Below, piece after piece: positions 16,278 through 25,150 of a stretch of DNA of 64,000 bases (its first letter is position 1; every line of letters begins with the position of its first letter). Made by a program: the position numbers and the translations under genes. The notes under the pieces were generated by a model that was given only the letters and a program-made list of their open reading frames with translations, searched no databases and had not been told where the DNA came from. Origin of the DNA: Actinoallomurus purpureus (lineage in GTDB: Bacteria; Actinomycetota; Actinomycetes; Streptosporangiales; Streptosporangiaceae); NCBI RefSeq assembly GCF_024055795.1, contig NZ_JAMXMY010000010.1:1-64000 (forward strand), read 5' to 3'.

Positions 16278-16610
16278 GACGCCGGACCCCCGCGTCGTAC
16301 GGCCGGCAGCGCGATCGCGACACCCGGACTCCCCGGTCGTGCGGCCGGCAGCGCCATCATGAGGCCGGACTTTCGAATCGTGCGGCCGGACCACGTCTTC
16401 ACCGTCACGCTCGACGCCGAGTTGCGCGCACCGGCAGCGTCATTACGACGGCGGATCCCGGAGTCGTACGGCCGACAGCGCATCACGACGGCGGACCCCC
16501 GAGTCGTACGGCAGGCGGTGCGATCACGACGGCGGACTCCCGAGTCGTGCGGCCGACAGCGCGATCACGACGTCGGGCCCTCGAGACGTGCGGCCAGCGT
16601 CGCTGCGCCC
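16275..16610. repeat. Degenerate tandem repeat, about eight units of about 41 bp
   Basis: CGGA(C/T)CCC-type cores lie near 16283, 16325, 16366, 16452, 16492, 16533 and 16574, spaced 40-42 bp apart (one double gap). The unit reads roughly CGATCACGACGGCGGA, then CTCCCGAGTCGTGCGGCC. The last unit overlaps the 3' codons of tadA and the first overlaps the start of tadB. There are no unique spacers, so it is not a CRISPR. Confidence 0.75.
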
Positions 16611-17719
16611 GGACCTTCACGGATCGCCCCCTCGGCCCCGTAGGACACGGCCGGGGCCACCTCCACCAGGCCGTCGGGCCGCCGTTGGAACACGCAGATC
16701 TCCGCGACCTTGCGCCGCCCGCCGGGCGCCTCGCGGACGAGGTGCACGACGACGTCGAGGGCCGCGGCGAGCTGGCTGTGGACGGCCTCCCGGCTCAGCC
16801 CGGCCGCGCACCCGAGGGCCTCCAGTCGGGCCGGCACGTCGGCGGGTGCGTTGGCGTGCAGGGTGGCGCAGCCGCCCTCGTGCCCCGTGTTGAGCGCGGC
16901 GAGCAAGGCGACGACCTCCGCGCCGCGGACCTCGCCGACGACGAGGCGGTCGGGCCGCATCCGAAGGGCCTGGCGGACGAGGTCGTGAAGGGTCACCCCG
17001 CCCACGCCCTCGATGTTCGGCGGGCGGGTCTCCAGGCCGATGACGTGCGGGTGCGCGGGTCGCAGCTCCGCGGAGTCCTCCACGAGAACGATGCGCTCGC
17101 CCGGGTCGGCCAGTGACAGCAATGCCGACAAAACCGTCGTCTTGCCGGTGCCCGTACCCCCGGTGACGAGGAAGGCAAGCCGGGCGGCGACCAGGGCGTC
17201 CATCAGGTCGGCTCCCTCCGGGGGCAGGGTGCCGGCCGCGACCAGTTCGGAGAGCGTGAAGGCCCGGTGGCGCGGCAGGCGCAGCGACAGGGCGGTGCCC
17301 CCGGACGCGATCGGCGGCAGCACCGCGTGCAGGCGGACGCCTCCGGGCAGCCGCGCGTCGGCGTAGGGCGCGGTGTCGTCGAGTCGGCGACCGGCCGCGG
17401 CGGCGAGCCGCTGGGCCAGCCGCCGCACCGCGGATTCGTCCGGGAACCGCACGCGGGTCAGCCGCAGGCCGGTGTCCGTGTCGACCCAGATCTCGCCGGG
17501 GCCGTTGACGAGGACATCGGTCACCCCGGGATCCCGGAGGAGGGGCTCGAGCGGCCCGGCTCCCACCAGGTCGGCCCGGACCTCGTCGGCCAGGGACAGC
17601 ACCTCGGTGTCGCCGAGCACGGGCTCCTCGGCTCGCAACGCCGCCGCCACCTGCGCGGCAGTGGGAGCCGCGCCCGTACCGACGAGCCGGCCGCGGACCG
17701 CCTCGGTCAGATCGCTCAT
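16565..17719 (-). CDS. tadA: Tad secretion ATPase TadA (CpaF family)
   Basis: A 384-residue type II/IV secretion ATPase. An N-terminal helical domain precedes the Walker A loop GGTGTGKTT (about residue 185). The Asp box is VEDSAEL, Walker B is RLVVGEVRGAE, and the His box is GHEGGCATLHAN. It powers assembly of the Flp/TadE-type pseudopili. ATG at 17719 has GGAGG upstream. The gene is downstream of ssd, which is usual for actinobacterial Tad loci. The last 9 codons lie inside a 41-bp tandem array, so the C-terminus may have been rewritten by repeat expansion. Confidence 0.92.
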   Translation of the reverse strand: MSDLTEAVRGRLVGTGAAPTAAQVAAALRAEEPVLGDTEVLSLADEVRADLVGAGPLEPLLRDPGVTDVLVNGPGEIWVDTDTGLRLTRVRFPDESAVRRLAQRLAAAAGRRLDDTAPYADARLPGGVRLHAVLPPIASGGTALSLRLPRHRAFTLSELVAAGTLPPEGADLMDALVAARLAFLVTGGTGTGKTTVLSALLSLADPGERIVLVEDSAELRPAHPHVIGLETRPPNIEGVGGVTLHDLVRQALRMRPDRLVVGEVRGAEVVALLAALNTGHEGGCATLHANAPADVPARLEALGCAAGLSREAVHSQLAAALDVVVHLVREAPGGRRKVAEICVFQRRPDGLVEVAPAVSYGAEGAIREGPGAATLAARLEGPTS

Positions 17720-17817
17720 GACGACCTCCCTCCTTCATCAGGTGCCGCGAGCCGTTCGCGAAGACCGCCCACCCGGAGATGCCGGGGGTGGCCGGCGGGG
17801 CGCTGCCGTCCCTCTGC

Positions 17818-17925
17818 GGACCTCATCGCGGAGCCCATCGGCGCGCCTCTCCGGACCTCATCGCGGAACGCATCAGCGCACCCCTCCGGACCTCATCGCG
17901 GAGCGCATCAGCGCGCCTCTCCGGT
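17818..17925. repeat. Tandem repeat, three full units of 35 bp
   Basis: GGACCTCATCGCGGA units start at 17818, 17853 and 17888, exactly 35 bp apart, with a partial fourth at 17923. The last full unit contains the ssd stop codon (17908-17910); the others lie in the gap toward tadA. Confidence 0.88.
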
Positions 17926-18978
17926 CATCGGCCGGACCTGCCGGAGGTCGGTGAGGAAGCGGCGGCAGAAGCCGTCGAGCGCCCCGCTCCTGCCAGGACG
18001 ATGGCCGCGCTCGATCGCGGTCGCCAGGCGCCTGTCGGTGGACACGACCCCCGCGAGGGGAAGGCGCAGCGACTCCGCGATGACCGCGGGCTTGAGACCG
18101 CCGGGAGCCGGGCCGCGGACGACGACCCGAAGGTCACGGGAGTAGTTGCGGACCAGGTCGGCGACGCGGTCGGCCGCCACGGTGGCGCGCACCTCGGCGG
18201 GCACCACGATCAACGTGGTGTCGGCGGCGACCAGGACCTCGGCACCGGCGTCGGTGAGCTGCCGGGGCAGGTCGGCGACGACGAGGTCATAGCCCCGGGC
18301 GGCCGCGTCGAGCACCGACCGCATCGTCTCGGCGGAGACCGGCTCGGCGGCCCCACGGTGCCACGACAGCACGGCGAGGCCGTCGCGCGTCGGCAGCGAG
18401 TCGTGGAGCGCGGCGGTGCTCAGCCGCCCGTGCCGGTCGGCGTAGTCGGACCACCTTGCCCCGGGCGTCCCCTCCGCGCCCAGGACAAGGTCGATGCCGC
18501 CGCCGAGCGGGTCACCGTCGAGGAGAAGCGTGCGCAGCCGGTGCCGTGCGGCGATGCCGGCCAGCACGGCGGCCAGGACGCTCGCGCCCGCGCCGCCGCG
18601 CCCGCCCAGGACGGCGACCACGGCCGCGCGTCGGCCGGTCGGCTCGGCGGTCGCCGCCATCTGGTCGACCAGCCAGGTCTCGCCCTCCGGCAGGGCCACG
18701 ACCTGTTGCGCCCCGATCTCGACGGCGAGGCGGTAGAGCTCGTCGCCGTCGGGCTCTGCGGCGGTGAGGATCACCCCCGGCCGTCGCTCGGGAGACGACC
18801 GGGCGATGCCGGCGGCTAAGTCAGCGCCGACCACGATGAGCGCGGCATCGCGCCACGCGGCCCGCGCGCTCGTCGCATCGGCGGCGAGCCGGGTCTCGAC
18901 GTCGGCCGCCGTCGACAGGCGCAACAGGTCGTCGACGAGCAGGGAGTCGGCAGAGACGATCAGCACGGTGGCGGACAT
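17908..18978 (-). CDS. ssd: Septum-site determining protein Ssd (CpaE/MinD-like ATPase)
   Basis: A 356-residue protein. An N-terminal receiver-like domain (about 1-110, without a clear phospho-acceptor Asp) precedes a MinD/ParA-type ATPase domain. Its P-loop is degenerate: LGGRGGAGASVLA, with Ala instead of the usual Lys-Thr. LLLDGDPLGGGIDL and DLVVADLPRQ follow. Ssd proteins influence septation and localise Tad machinery, as CpaE does. ATG at 18978 has GAGGAG upstream; the frame extends to 19266 but that part is non-coding in character. First gene of the ssd-tadABC unit. Confidence 0.85.
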   Translation of the reverse strand: MSATVLIVSADSLLVDDLLRLSTAADVETRLAADATSARAAWRDAALIVVGADLAAGIARSSPERRPGVILTAAEPDGDELYRLAVEIGAQQVVALPEGETWLVDQMAATAEPTGRRAAVVAVLGGRGGAGASVLAAVLAGIAARHRLRTLLLDGDPLGGGIDLVLGAEGTPGARWSDYADRHGRLSTAALHDSLPTRDGLAVLSWHRGAAEPVSAETMRSVLDAAARGYDLVVADLPRQLTDAGAEVLVAADTTLIVVPAEVRATVAADRVADLVRNYSRDLRVVVRGPAPGGLKPAVIAESLRLPLAGVVSTDRRLATAIERGHRPGRSGALDGFCRRFLTDLRQVRPMTGEAR

Positions 18979-19276
18979 GGCATCTCCTCGCTTCGGCGAG
19001 TTCAACGATGCGCCCCTGGCCGTCCGCCCCGAAAGACCCCTCCACACCCTGTGGATAACTTCGTTCGGGAGCAGGGTGAGGATCGAATACCCCCGGAAAC
19101 GAGACGACCCCCGCCGGGGGGGAGAGCGGGGGTCGCCGGACGGTCCGGCTCCGGGGGGGGGTAGAGCCGGTCCCGTTTTCCCGGGAGGTCTCGAAGGCCA
19201 AGCCAAGGCCGGGCGCTCGTCAGCGGACGGTAAACCCGGCGCCCCCAGTGTATGCAGGTTCAACATAATGTCGCCC

Positions 19277-19509
19277 GATCACTCGGTGTTCCGTCTGAGT
19301 GGCGACCATTTCGTGATCATTGGTCGATCACCCATAACGGGAGCATTCGGGCGTATGCCACGCGGGGGGTGCGGTGAGAACGCCTGCCGTAAGTGGCTGC
19401 AGCGTAGCGGAAGCAGACGAGATCGTTCTGCCGTCGGGCAGGGTTGGTTGAAACAAAGGTAGATCACGCTGAGTGATCACTTTCCGGCCGCTGGAACGAT
19501 TCGTGATCA
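19277..19509. promoter_or_regulatory. Cluster of six GATCAC/GTGATC sites
   Basis: GATCAC or its complement occurs at about 19277, 19313, 19326, 19462, 19473 and 19503. Two pairs form inverted repeats: GTGATC-N7-GATCAC at 19313-19331 and GATCAC-N5-GTGATC at 19462-19478. The region is about 300 bp upstream of ssd. Looks like a multi-site operator, factor unknown. Confidence 0.4.
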
Positions 19510-19776
19510 TCGGCGCCAAAGCCACTTTATGAAGTCGATCTCTTGTGCGGGGATACCGTTCCACCGGACGAAGATCCTTCGTCGGGCGCCCGTTCACCGA
19601 ATCGGGGGGCTTGCCAACTGGGCTGATTCGGCGTAGACAGGTTGCACGGACCAAGTGTCCGAGCACGGCAGCCGGGCACCCACGCGCGACCAGCCGCGGG
19701 AGGCGCGTCGAGACGGGCTTGACCCGATCCGACGATTTGAGGTGCACGCTTGGTAACCCGGTGTGACGTGCCGGCG

Positions 19777-19800
19777 ACGGCGTTCCTACGGGAACGCCGT
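19777..19800. terminator. Perfect 10-bp hairpin with a UACG loop
   Basis: ACGGCGTTCC and GGAACGCCGT flank TACG; on the plus strand this is the extra-stable C(UACG)G tetraloop class. It lies beyond the Fic-like gene stop on the minus strand. No U-run follows in either direction. Confidence 0.5.
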
Positions 19801-19912
19801 TCGCTATGTTGCTCCCAGCCACCGGTTTCGGACCCGCCGATTTCGGGAGCGCCACCCCGGGCGCCGACCTGGCGCCACCCGTGCGACGGCCTGCGGCATT
19901 CGCACCTGTCCC

Positions 19913-20030
19913 TCGCGGACGCCGCCCCACGGCAAGGTCCCAGTCCCCGTACGGCGAGTCGGCCGCGAATGGGCCTCGCGGACGCCGCCCCATGACGAGG
20001 ACGTCGTACGGCGGGTCAGCCGCGCATGAA
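19913..20030. repeat. Direct repeat duplicating the 3' end of the Fic-like gene
   Basis: CCTCGCGGACGCCGCCCCA and, about 40 bp on, GTACGGCG(A/G)GTC(A/G)GCCGCG occur twice, at 19913-19971 and 19974-20030. The right copy includes the stop and last codons of the gene ending at 20016; the left copy is intergenic. Confidence 0.75.
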
Positions 20031-20804
20031 CGCCTCGCAGACCGCGAGCGCGTCACGCGTCCCCAGCTCGACGGCTTCGGCGCAGTGGCGTACCCACCGC
20101 GCGACGCCGTCGGAGGTGCCCGCCGCGTAGCCGCGAAGGGCATCGCCGTACGCGGTCTGGAGCTCGAGGTGCCCGACCTCCGGGGCGATCAGCGACTTGG
20201 GATCGAGGCCCCGGTCGACGATGGTGAGCCGCGCCGCCGCCCGGGCCACGATGCCGTCACCCCAGCCGAACGGCCGCAGCGCGAGCAGCTCCCCGTGCAC
20301 GATCGCGGCGACGACGATCGCCGGTGCCTCCGTCGGCGAGGTGAGCAGGTCGCTGAGCACGTCGAGCCGCCCGGCGACGTCCGCGGGCGACGGGGGTGGC
20401 CCGAGTTCGAGGGGATCGCTCGCGTCGTCGTCCGGGCGGGGCCTGCCGAGCGTGTCGGGGTCGACGGCGTCCGCGGCCGCGAGGGCGTGCAGCCGGGCGA
20501 GCGCCTGGCGCGGTGCCTTCCGCCAGGTGTCCGCCAGCGACCCCAGCTCGGCCGACACGCGCAGTGCCCCCTGGACGACCGGGTCGCTCGTCAGGCCGCC
20601 GCCGCGTACGTCCTCGAGGGGAACCGCGACGCCTTCGAGCGCGGCCGACGCCCGCGCGCCGCGCAGCGCCGACTCGGCGGAGACCTCGGCGCTGCGCCGC
20701 CGCAGGATCCGGTGGCCGAGCAGCCGGTCGACGGCCTCCCGGGTTCGCGCGACGGCCTCGGGCACCTCGGGCAGGCTCGCGACGTTGGCAAAGGGGTCGC
20801 TCAT
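20016..20804 (-). CDS. Degenerate Fic-fold protein
   Basis: A 262-residue protein. Near residues 200-220, ALRPFGWGDGIVARAAARL aligns with the Fic core HPFxxGNGRxxR, preceded by IVHGELL as in Fic helices. The catalytic His is Arg, the Asn is Asp and the following Arg is Ile, so AMP transfer is unlikely. ASAALEGVAVPLEDV in the N-terminal part resembles the helical region of Fic proteins. ATG at 20804 begins MSDPFANVASLPEVPEAV; the frame to 20945 is Pro/Arg-rich and rejected. Probably a structural or regulatory relic conserved in actinomycetes; function unknown. Confidence 0.6.
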   Translation of the reverse strand: MSDPFANVASLPEVPEAVARTREAVDRLLGHRILRRRSAEVSAESALRGARASAALEGVAVPLEDVRGGGLTSDPVVQGALRVSAELGSLADTWRKAPRQALARLHALAAADAVDPDTLGRPRPDDDASDPLELGPPPSPADVAGRLDVLSDLLTSPTEAPAIVVAAIVHGELLALRPFGWGDGIVARAAARLTIVDRGLDPKSLIAPEVGHLELQTAYGDALRGYAAGTSDGVARWVRHCAEAVELGTRDALAVCEAFMRG

Positions 20805-21047
20805 CGGGCGCGCGGCGTTCGGTGGTCGTCCCGGTGGCGGCCGGGCCGGAACGCCGCTTCCTCCTTGGATGGATGTCGGTGGCCGAACACGGCACGGCAC
20901 GGGTGGACGCGGCGCCATCCCGGCCGCAGCAGGAGATGGCGCCACCCGATGACCCTACGCGGCGAGCACCCCTTGTAACGACACACGCGAAGCTGCTGAA
21001 GTTGGCATGGACCGTCCTGACCTTCTGAGCCTCCGAAGGAGCGCGCC

Positions 21048-23018
21048 GTGACGCAGGAAACCCCACACGAGACCCTCTCCAACCTTCTTCAGGAGAGCCG
21101 GCGGTTCGCTCCCCCCACAGACCTCGCCGAGGCGGCCAACGTCACCTCGGCGGCGTACGAGGAGGCGGCGGCGGACCGGCTGGCGTTCTGGGAGAAGCAG
21201 GCCAGGCGCCTGAACTGGGACACTGAATGGGACACCGTCCTCGACTGGTCGAATCCACCGTTCGCCAAGTGGTTCGTCGGCGGGCGGCTGAACGTCGCGT
21301 ACAACTGCGTCGACCGGCACGTCGAGGCGGGCCGCGGCGACCGCGTCGCGTACCACTGGGAGGGCGAGCCCGGCGACACCCGCACCATCACGTACGCCGA
21401 TCTCCAGCGTGAGGTGTCCAAGGCGGCGAACGCCCTCATCGAGCTCGGCGTCCAGAAGGGCGACCGGGTCGCGATCTACATGCCGATGATCCCCGAGACG
21501 GTGTTCGCGATGCTGGCCTGTGCCCGCATCGGCGCGCCGCACACGGTGGTCTTCGGCGGGTTCTCCGCCGACGCGCTGCGCGGCCGCATCGAGGACTGTG
21601 ACGCGCACGTCGTCATCACCGCGGACGGCGGCTACCGCCGGGGCGCGCCGAGCGCGCTCAAGCCGAACGTCGACGAGGCCGTCGAGGGCATCGACCACGT
21701 ACGGAACGTCCTCGTGGTGCGCCGCACCGGTCAGGACGTCGCGTGGACCGAGGGCCGCGACGTCTGGTGGCACGACGTCGTCGACCGGCAGAGCGAGGAG
21801 CACGAGGCGGAGCCGCACGACGCGGAGCACCCGCTGTACGTCATGTACACGTCGGGCACGACCGCCAAGCCGAAGGGCATCCTGCACACCACCGGTGGGT
21901 ACCTCACGCAGGTGTCGTGGACGCACCACGCGGTGTTCGACCTCAAGCCGGAGACCGACGTCTTCTGGACCGCGGCCGACATCGGCTGGGTGACCGGCCA
22001 CTCGTACATCGTCTACGGGCCACTGTCCAACGGCGCGACGAGCGTCATGTACGAGGGCACGCCCGACACCCCGCACAAGGGCCGCTGGTGGGAGACCGTC
22101 GCCAAGTACAAGGTCTCGATCCTGTACTGCGCGCCGACCGCGATCCGCACGTTCATGAAGTGGGGCGAGGACATCCCCGCCCAGCACGACCTGTCGTCGC
22201 TGCGGCTGCTGGGCTCGGTCGGCGAGCCGATCAACCCCGAGGCGTACGTCTGGTACCGCCGCAACATCGGCGGCGACCGTACGCCGGTGGTGGACACCTG
22301 GTGGCAGACGGAGACGGGCGCCATCATGATCAGTCCGCTGCCGGGCGTGACGCACGGCAAGCCCGGAGCGGCGATGCGGCCGCTGCCCGGCATCGAGTCC
22401 GACATCGTCGACGACCAGGGCAAGCCGGTGCCGAACGGGGGCGGTGGATTCCTCGTCGTCAAGGAGCCGTGGCCCTCGATGCTGCGCACGATCTGGGGCG
22501 ACGACGAGCGGTACATCAAGACGTACTGGTCGCGCTTTGAGGGGCTGTACTTCGCGGGCGACGGCGCGAAGAAGGACGACGACGGCGACTTCTGGCTGCT
22601 CGGCCGGGTCGACGACGTCATGCTCGTGTCCGGTCACAACATCTCGACGACCGAGGTCGAGTCGGCGCTGGTGTCGAACCCGAAGGTCGCCGAGGCGGCC
22701 GTGGTCGGCTCCACCGACCCGCTCACCGGGCAGGCCATCGTCGCGTTCGTCATCCTGCGCGGGGAGACGGTCGACAACGGTGCGGCGCTCGTCGCCGAGC
22801 TGCGCGACCACGTCGCCAAGCACCTCGGCCCGATCGCCAAGCCCCGCCAGATCATGATCGTGCCGGAGCTGCCCAAGACCCGATCCGGGAAGATCATGCG
22901 GCGGCTGCTCCGCGACGTCGCCGAGAACCGCTCGCTCGGGGACGTGACCACGCTGACGGACAGCGCGGTGATGGACCTCATCAAGGACAAGCTGCCCGCC
23001 GCGACGAGCGACGAGTAG
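21048..23018 (+). CDS. acsA: Acetyl-CoA synthetase
   Basis: A 656-residue AMP-forming acetate-CoA ligase, full length for Acs. The P-loop-like motif is [11 protein letters not shown] (about residue 265), [11 protein letters not shown] follows, then DTWWQTETG (adenine and acetate pocket). The C-terminal catalytic lysine is in [11 protein letters not shown], the site that acetylation usually inactivates. It activates acetate for the TCA cycle and lipid synthesis. GTG at 21048 has GAAGGAG 8 nt upstream. Monocistronic: a hairpin follows and the divergent neighbour is the Fic-like gene. Confidence 0.95.
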   Translation: MTQETPHETLSNLLQESRRFAPPTDLAEAANVTSAAYEEAAADRLAFWEKQARRLNWDTEWDTVLDWSNPPFAKWFVGGRLNVAYNCVDRHVEAGRGDRVAYHWEGEPGDTRTITYADLQREVSKAANALIELGVQKGDRVAIYMPMIPETVFAMLACARIGAPHTVVFGGFSADALRGRIEDCDAHVVITADGGYRRGAPSALKPNVDEAVEGIDHVRNVLVVRRTGQDVAWTEGRDVWWHDVVDRQSEEHEAEPHDAEHPLYVMYTSGTTAKPKGILHTTGGYLTQVSWTHHAVFDLKPETDVFWTAADIGWVTGHSYIVYGPLSNGATSVMYEGTPDTPHKGRWWETVAKYKVSILYCAPTAIRTFMKWGEDIPAQHDLSSLRLLGSVGEPINPEAYVWYRRNIGGDRTPVVDTWWQTETGAIMISPLPGVTHGKPGAAMRPLPGIESDIVDDQGKPVPNGGGGFLVVKEPWPSMLRTIWGDDERYIKTYWSRFEGLYFAGDGAKKDDDGDFWLLGRVDDVMLVSGHNISTTEVESALVSNPKVAEAAVVGSTDPLTGQAIVAFVILRGETVDNGAALVAELRDHVAKHLGPIAKPRQIMIVPELPKTRSGKIMRRLLRDVAENRSLGDVTTLTDSAVMDLIKDKLPAATSDE

Positions 23019-23035
23019 CCACGACGAGGGAGTGT

Positions 23036-23060
23036 GAGCGCGGCCCCACGGGCCGCGCTC
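23036..23060 (+). terminator. Terminator hairpin of acsA
   Basis: GAGCGCGGCCC pairs perfectly with GGGCCGCGCTC around a 3-nt loop, 17 nt after the acsA stop, followed by the pyrimidine-rich TCCTCC. Confidence 0.75.
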
Positions 23061-23497
23061 TCCTCCGCCGCCGGTCTCACCGCGGCCCGGCCGGCGCCTC
23101 GCCGCCGACCTCACCGCAACCCCTCACGGGCTGCCCGCTGCCGCCGCCTCACGACGGCCCTCACAGGTGCCCCGCTGCCGCCGCCTCACCGCGGCTCTCG
23201 CGGCCGCCTCGCCGCGTCGTCTCCATCCCGGTCTCCGTCGCGGCTCCACCCCGGTACGCCGCGTGTTCGCACCGGGAGCGCGGCGTGGTCCTCGCTGCGG
23301 CCACGGTGGTGACGGGGTCGCGGCGGTAACGGCCCGCCGCCGGAGGCGACGGCACCCGCCACCGGTAACCTCGGACATCGCGTGCCGATAAGCCGTTCTT
23401 TCGCCGGGACTTCGCCGGTTCACTCCTCATCGGCGATTCGGCCTATTCGGATCCCGCGCCATCCGAGAGAGTGGCGAGCGGCACTGAGAGGAGAAAC
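23061..23497. repeat. GC-rich gap with degenerate repeats of about 37 bp
   Basis: No gene. Between about 23066 and 23220, units ending CCGCTGCCGCCGCCTCAC recur with roughly 34-39 bp spacing, about four times. The rest is plain GC-rich DNA turning AT-richer near 23400, probably the promoter of the holin-like gene, whose ribosome site GAGAGGAG is at 23486. Confidence 0.45.
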
Positions 23498-23932
23498 ATG
23501 ACCGAGGTACGGCCGGACGGGCAGTATGACGACAAATCACTCGGCGAGCTGGTCGCCATCGCCACTGGCAGCGTCTCACGCCTCGTAAAGTCGGAGATCG
23601 AGCTCGCCAAGCTGGAGCTGAAGGGCGACGCCAAGAAGGCCGCACTCGGTGGCACGCTGTTCGCCGTGGCGGGGGTCATCGGTGGCGTCGTCGTCATCCT
23701 GCTGTCGATCGCCGCGGCGTACGGTCTGATCACGGTCGGCATCTGGAACTGGGCGGCGTTCCTCATCGTGGCGGGCTTCTACGTTCTGCTGGCGGGCGTG
23801 CTCATCCTCATCGGCCTGTGGCGTATGAAGAAGATGAGCGGTGCCAAGCGGTCCCGGCAGTCCGTGATGGAGGACTTCGCCATGCTCCGCCGGAGCGGCG
23901 GTTCGGAAGAGCAGCCCGCGCTGACGGAGTGA
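23498..23932 (+). CDS. Phage-holin-superfamily III membrane protein (DUF1469)
   Basis: A 144-residue protein. An amphipathic N-terminus (LGELVAIATGSVSRLVKSEIELAKLE cut at Lys/Glu) is followed by two close transmembrane helices (about 52-77 and 84-108), then a charged tail ending RSGGSEEQPALTE. This is the actinobacterial DUF1469 layout, annotated as holin-like although it is a housekeeping membrane protein. ATG at 23498 has GAGAGGAG 7 nt upstream. The next gene starts 56 nt on, so they may be co-transcribed. Confidence 0.8.
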   Translation: MTEVRPDGQYDDKSLGELVAIATGSVSRLVKSEIELAKLELKGDAKKAALGGTLFAVAGVIGGVVVILLSIAAAYGLITVGIWNWAAFLIVAGFYVLLAGVLILIGLWRMKKMSGAKRSRQSVMEDFAMLRRSGGSEEQPALTE

Positions 23933-23988
23933 CGCCCGCCGGCGGGGGTCGAGTCGCGCCCGCGGGCCGATGAAGAGGGGGCCCGGCC

Positions 23989-24936
23989 ATGACCGACGAG
24001 TCCGTCGTCCAGATCGATGGCCCGTGGCGGCACCGGTCGGTGAGCGCGGGCGGCACGCGCTTCCACGTCGTCGAGATCGGCGAAGGACCGCTGGTCCTGC
24101 TCCTGCACGGCTTCCCGCAGTTCTGGTGGACCTGGCATCGTCAGCTGGTGTCGCTGGCCGAGGCCGGGTTCCGCGCGGCAGCCGTCGACCTGCGCGGGTA
24201 CGGCGGCAGCGACAAACCGCCGCGCGGATACGACCTGATCACGCTGGCCCGTGACGCCGCCGGGCTGATCCGCGCGCTCGGCGAGGCGAACGCGACCGTC
24301 GTCGGCCACGACTGGGGCGGCCTGCTCGCCTGGACGATGGGCGTCTACCAACCCCGCGTCGTCCAGCGGCTCGTCGTCGTCTCGGCGCCCCACCCGCTGC
24401 GCATCCGCACCGCGATCGCGACGGACCTGCGCGGCCAGGCCTGGGCGGCCCGGCACACGTTCGGCTTCCAGCTGCCGATGGGGCCGGAGCGGCTGCTCGT
24501 ACGGGACGACGCGGCCCAGGTCGGCCGGGTGCTGCACGCCTGGTCGGCACCGGGCTGGCCGGACTCCGGCAGTGAGCGGCTGTACCGCTCGGCCTTCCAG
24601 ATCCCCGGCGTCGCGCACTGCGCGCTGGAGTACCACCGGTGGGCGGTGCGCTCGGTGCTGCGCCCGGACGGCATGCGGTACGCCCGGCGGATGCGCACGC
24701 CCGTCCGTGTCCCCACGCTCCAGCTGCACGGCTCGCTGGACCGCTACGTCCTCCCCCGCAGCGCCCAGGGGTCGGGCCGATACGTCGAGGCGCCGTACCG
24801 GTGGCGGCTGATCGAGGGCGTCGGGCACTTCCCCCAGGAGGAACGCCCCGGAGCGTTCGACACCGAGCTTCTCTCCTGGCTGACGGACCCCGAAGCGGGC
24901 CGCCGCGCGACCTCCGAGGGCCACCGGCCGGAATGA
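23989..24936 (+). CDS. Alpha/beta hydrolase, epoxide-hydrolase-like
   Basis: A 315-residue alpha/beta hydrolase. HGFPQFWWTW provides the oxyanion HGFP motif. GHDWGG (about residue 105) puts Asp rather than Ser as nucleophile, the mark of epoxide hydrolases and haloalkane dehalogenases. LQLHGSLDRYV holds the acid Asp, and GVGHFPQEE the catalytic His. Probable role: hydrolysis of epoxides or halides in lipid or xenobiotic metabolism. ATG at 23989 has a GGGGG-rich site upstream. A 37-bp tandem array begins just past its stop. Confidence 0.85.
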   Translation: MTDESVVQIDGPWRHRSVSAGGTRFHVVEIGEGPLVLLLHGFPQFWWTWHRQLVSLAEAGFRAAAVDLRGYGGSDKPPRGYDLITLARDAAGLIRALGEANATVVGHDWGGLLAWTMGVYQPRVVQRLVVVSAPHPLRIRTAIATDLRGQAWAARHTFGFQLPMGPERLLVRDDAAQVGRVLHAWSAPGWPDSGSERLYRSAFQIPGVAHCALEYHRWAVRSVLRPDGMRYARRMRTPVRVPTLQLHGSLDRYVLPRSAQGSGRYVEAPYRWRLIEGVGHFPQEERPGAFDTELLSWLTDPEAGRRATSEGHRPE

Positions 24937-24944
24937 GGCCCCGC

Positions 24945-25140
24945 CCGGCGCGGAGGGCCGACCTGGCTCAAGACCCGGCGCACCGCACGAAGTGCCGACC
25001 TGGCTCAAGGGCTGGCGTACGGGGCGGAGGGCCGTCCTGGCTCGAGGCCCGGCGCACCGCACGGAGTGCCGTCCTGGCTCAAGGGCTGGCGTACGGGGCG
25101 GAGCGCCGGCCTGGTTCGAGGCCTGGCGCGTGGGGCGGAG
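24945..25140. repeat. Tandem repeat, five units of 37 bp
   Basis: GCCG(A/T)CCTGGCTC-type units start at 24957, 24994, 25031, 25068 and 25105, exactly 37 bp apart. Units alternate between two versions (GGCGCACCGCACG and GGGCTGGCGTACGGGG inserts), giving a 74-bp higher order. The array fills the gap before the DUF309 gene and ends at its ribosome-binding region. Confidence 0.9.
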
Positions 25141-25150
25141 AATGGGGAAC

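Larger units (their letters stand above)
18979..20015. other. Long non-coding region upstream of the tad operon
   Basis: Over 1 kb without a supportable gene; open frames here have poor codon bias and no family features. Starting at the ssd side there is GC-rich DNA with G-runs (19117-19170), then an AT-richer zone with a cluster of GATCAC sites (19277-19509). A perfect hairpin lies at 19777-19800, and a direct repeat of the 3' end of the next gene at 19913-20030. It probably holds the ssd-tad promoter and control elements. Confidence 0.6.

Noticed and set aside
20955-23114. 719-codon minus-strand frame opposite acsA
   Set aside because: Antisense shadow; no domain features, while acsA is full length with all motifs.
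12705-25140. CRISPR array
   Set aside because: The repeats are head-to-tail tandem units without unique spacers, and no cas genes are nearby.
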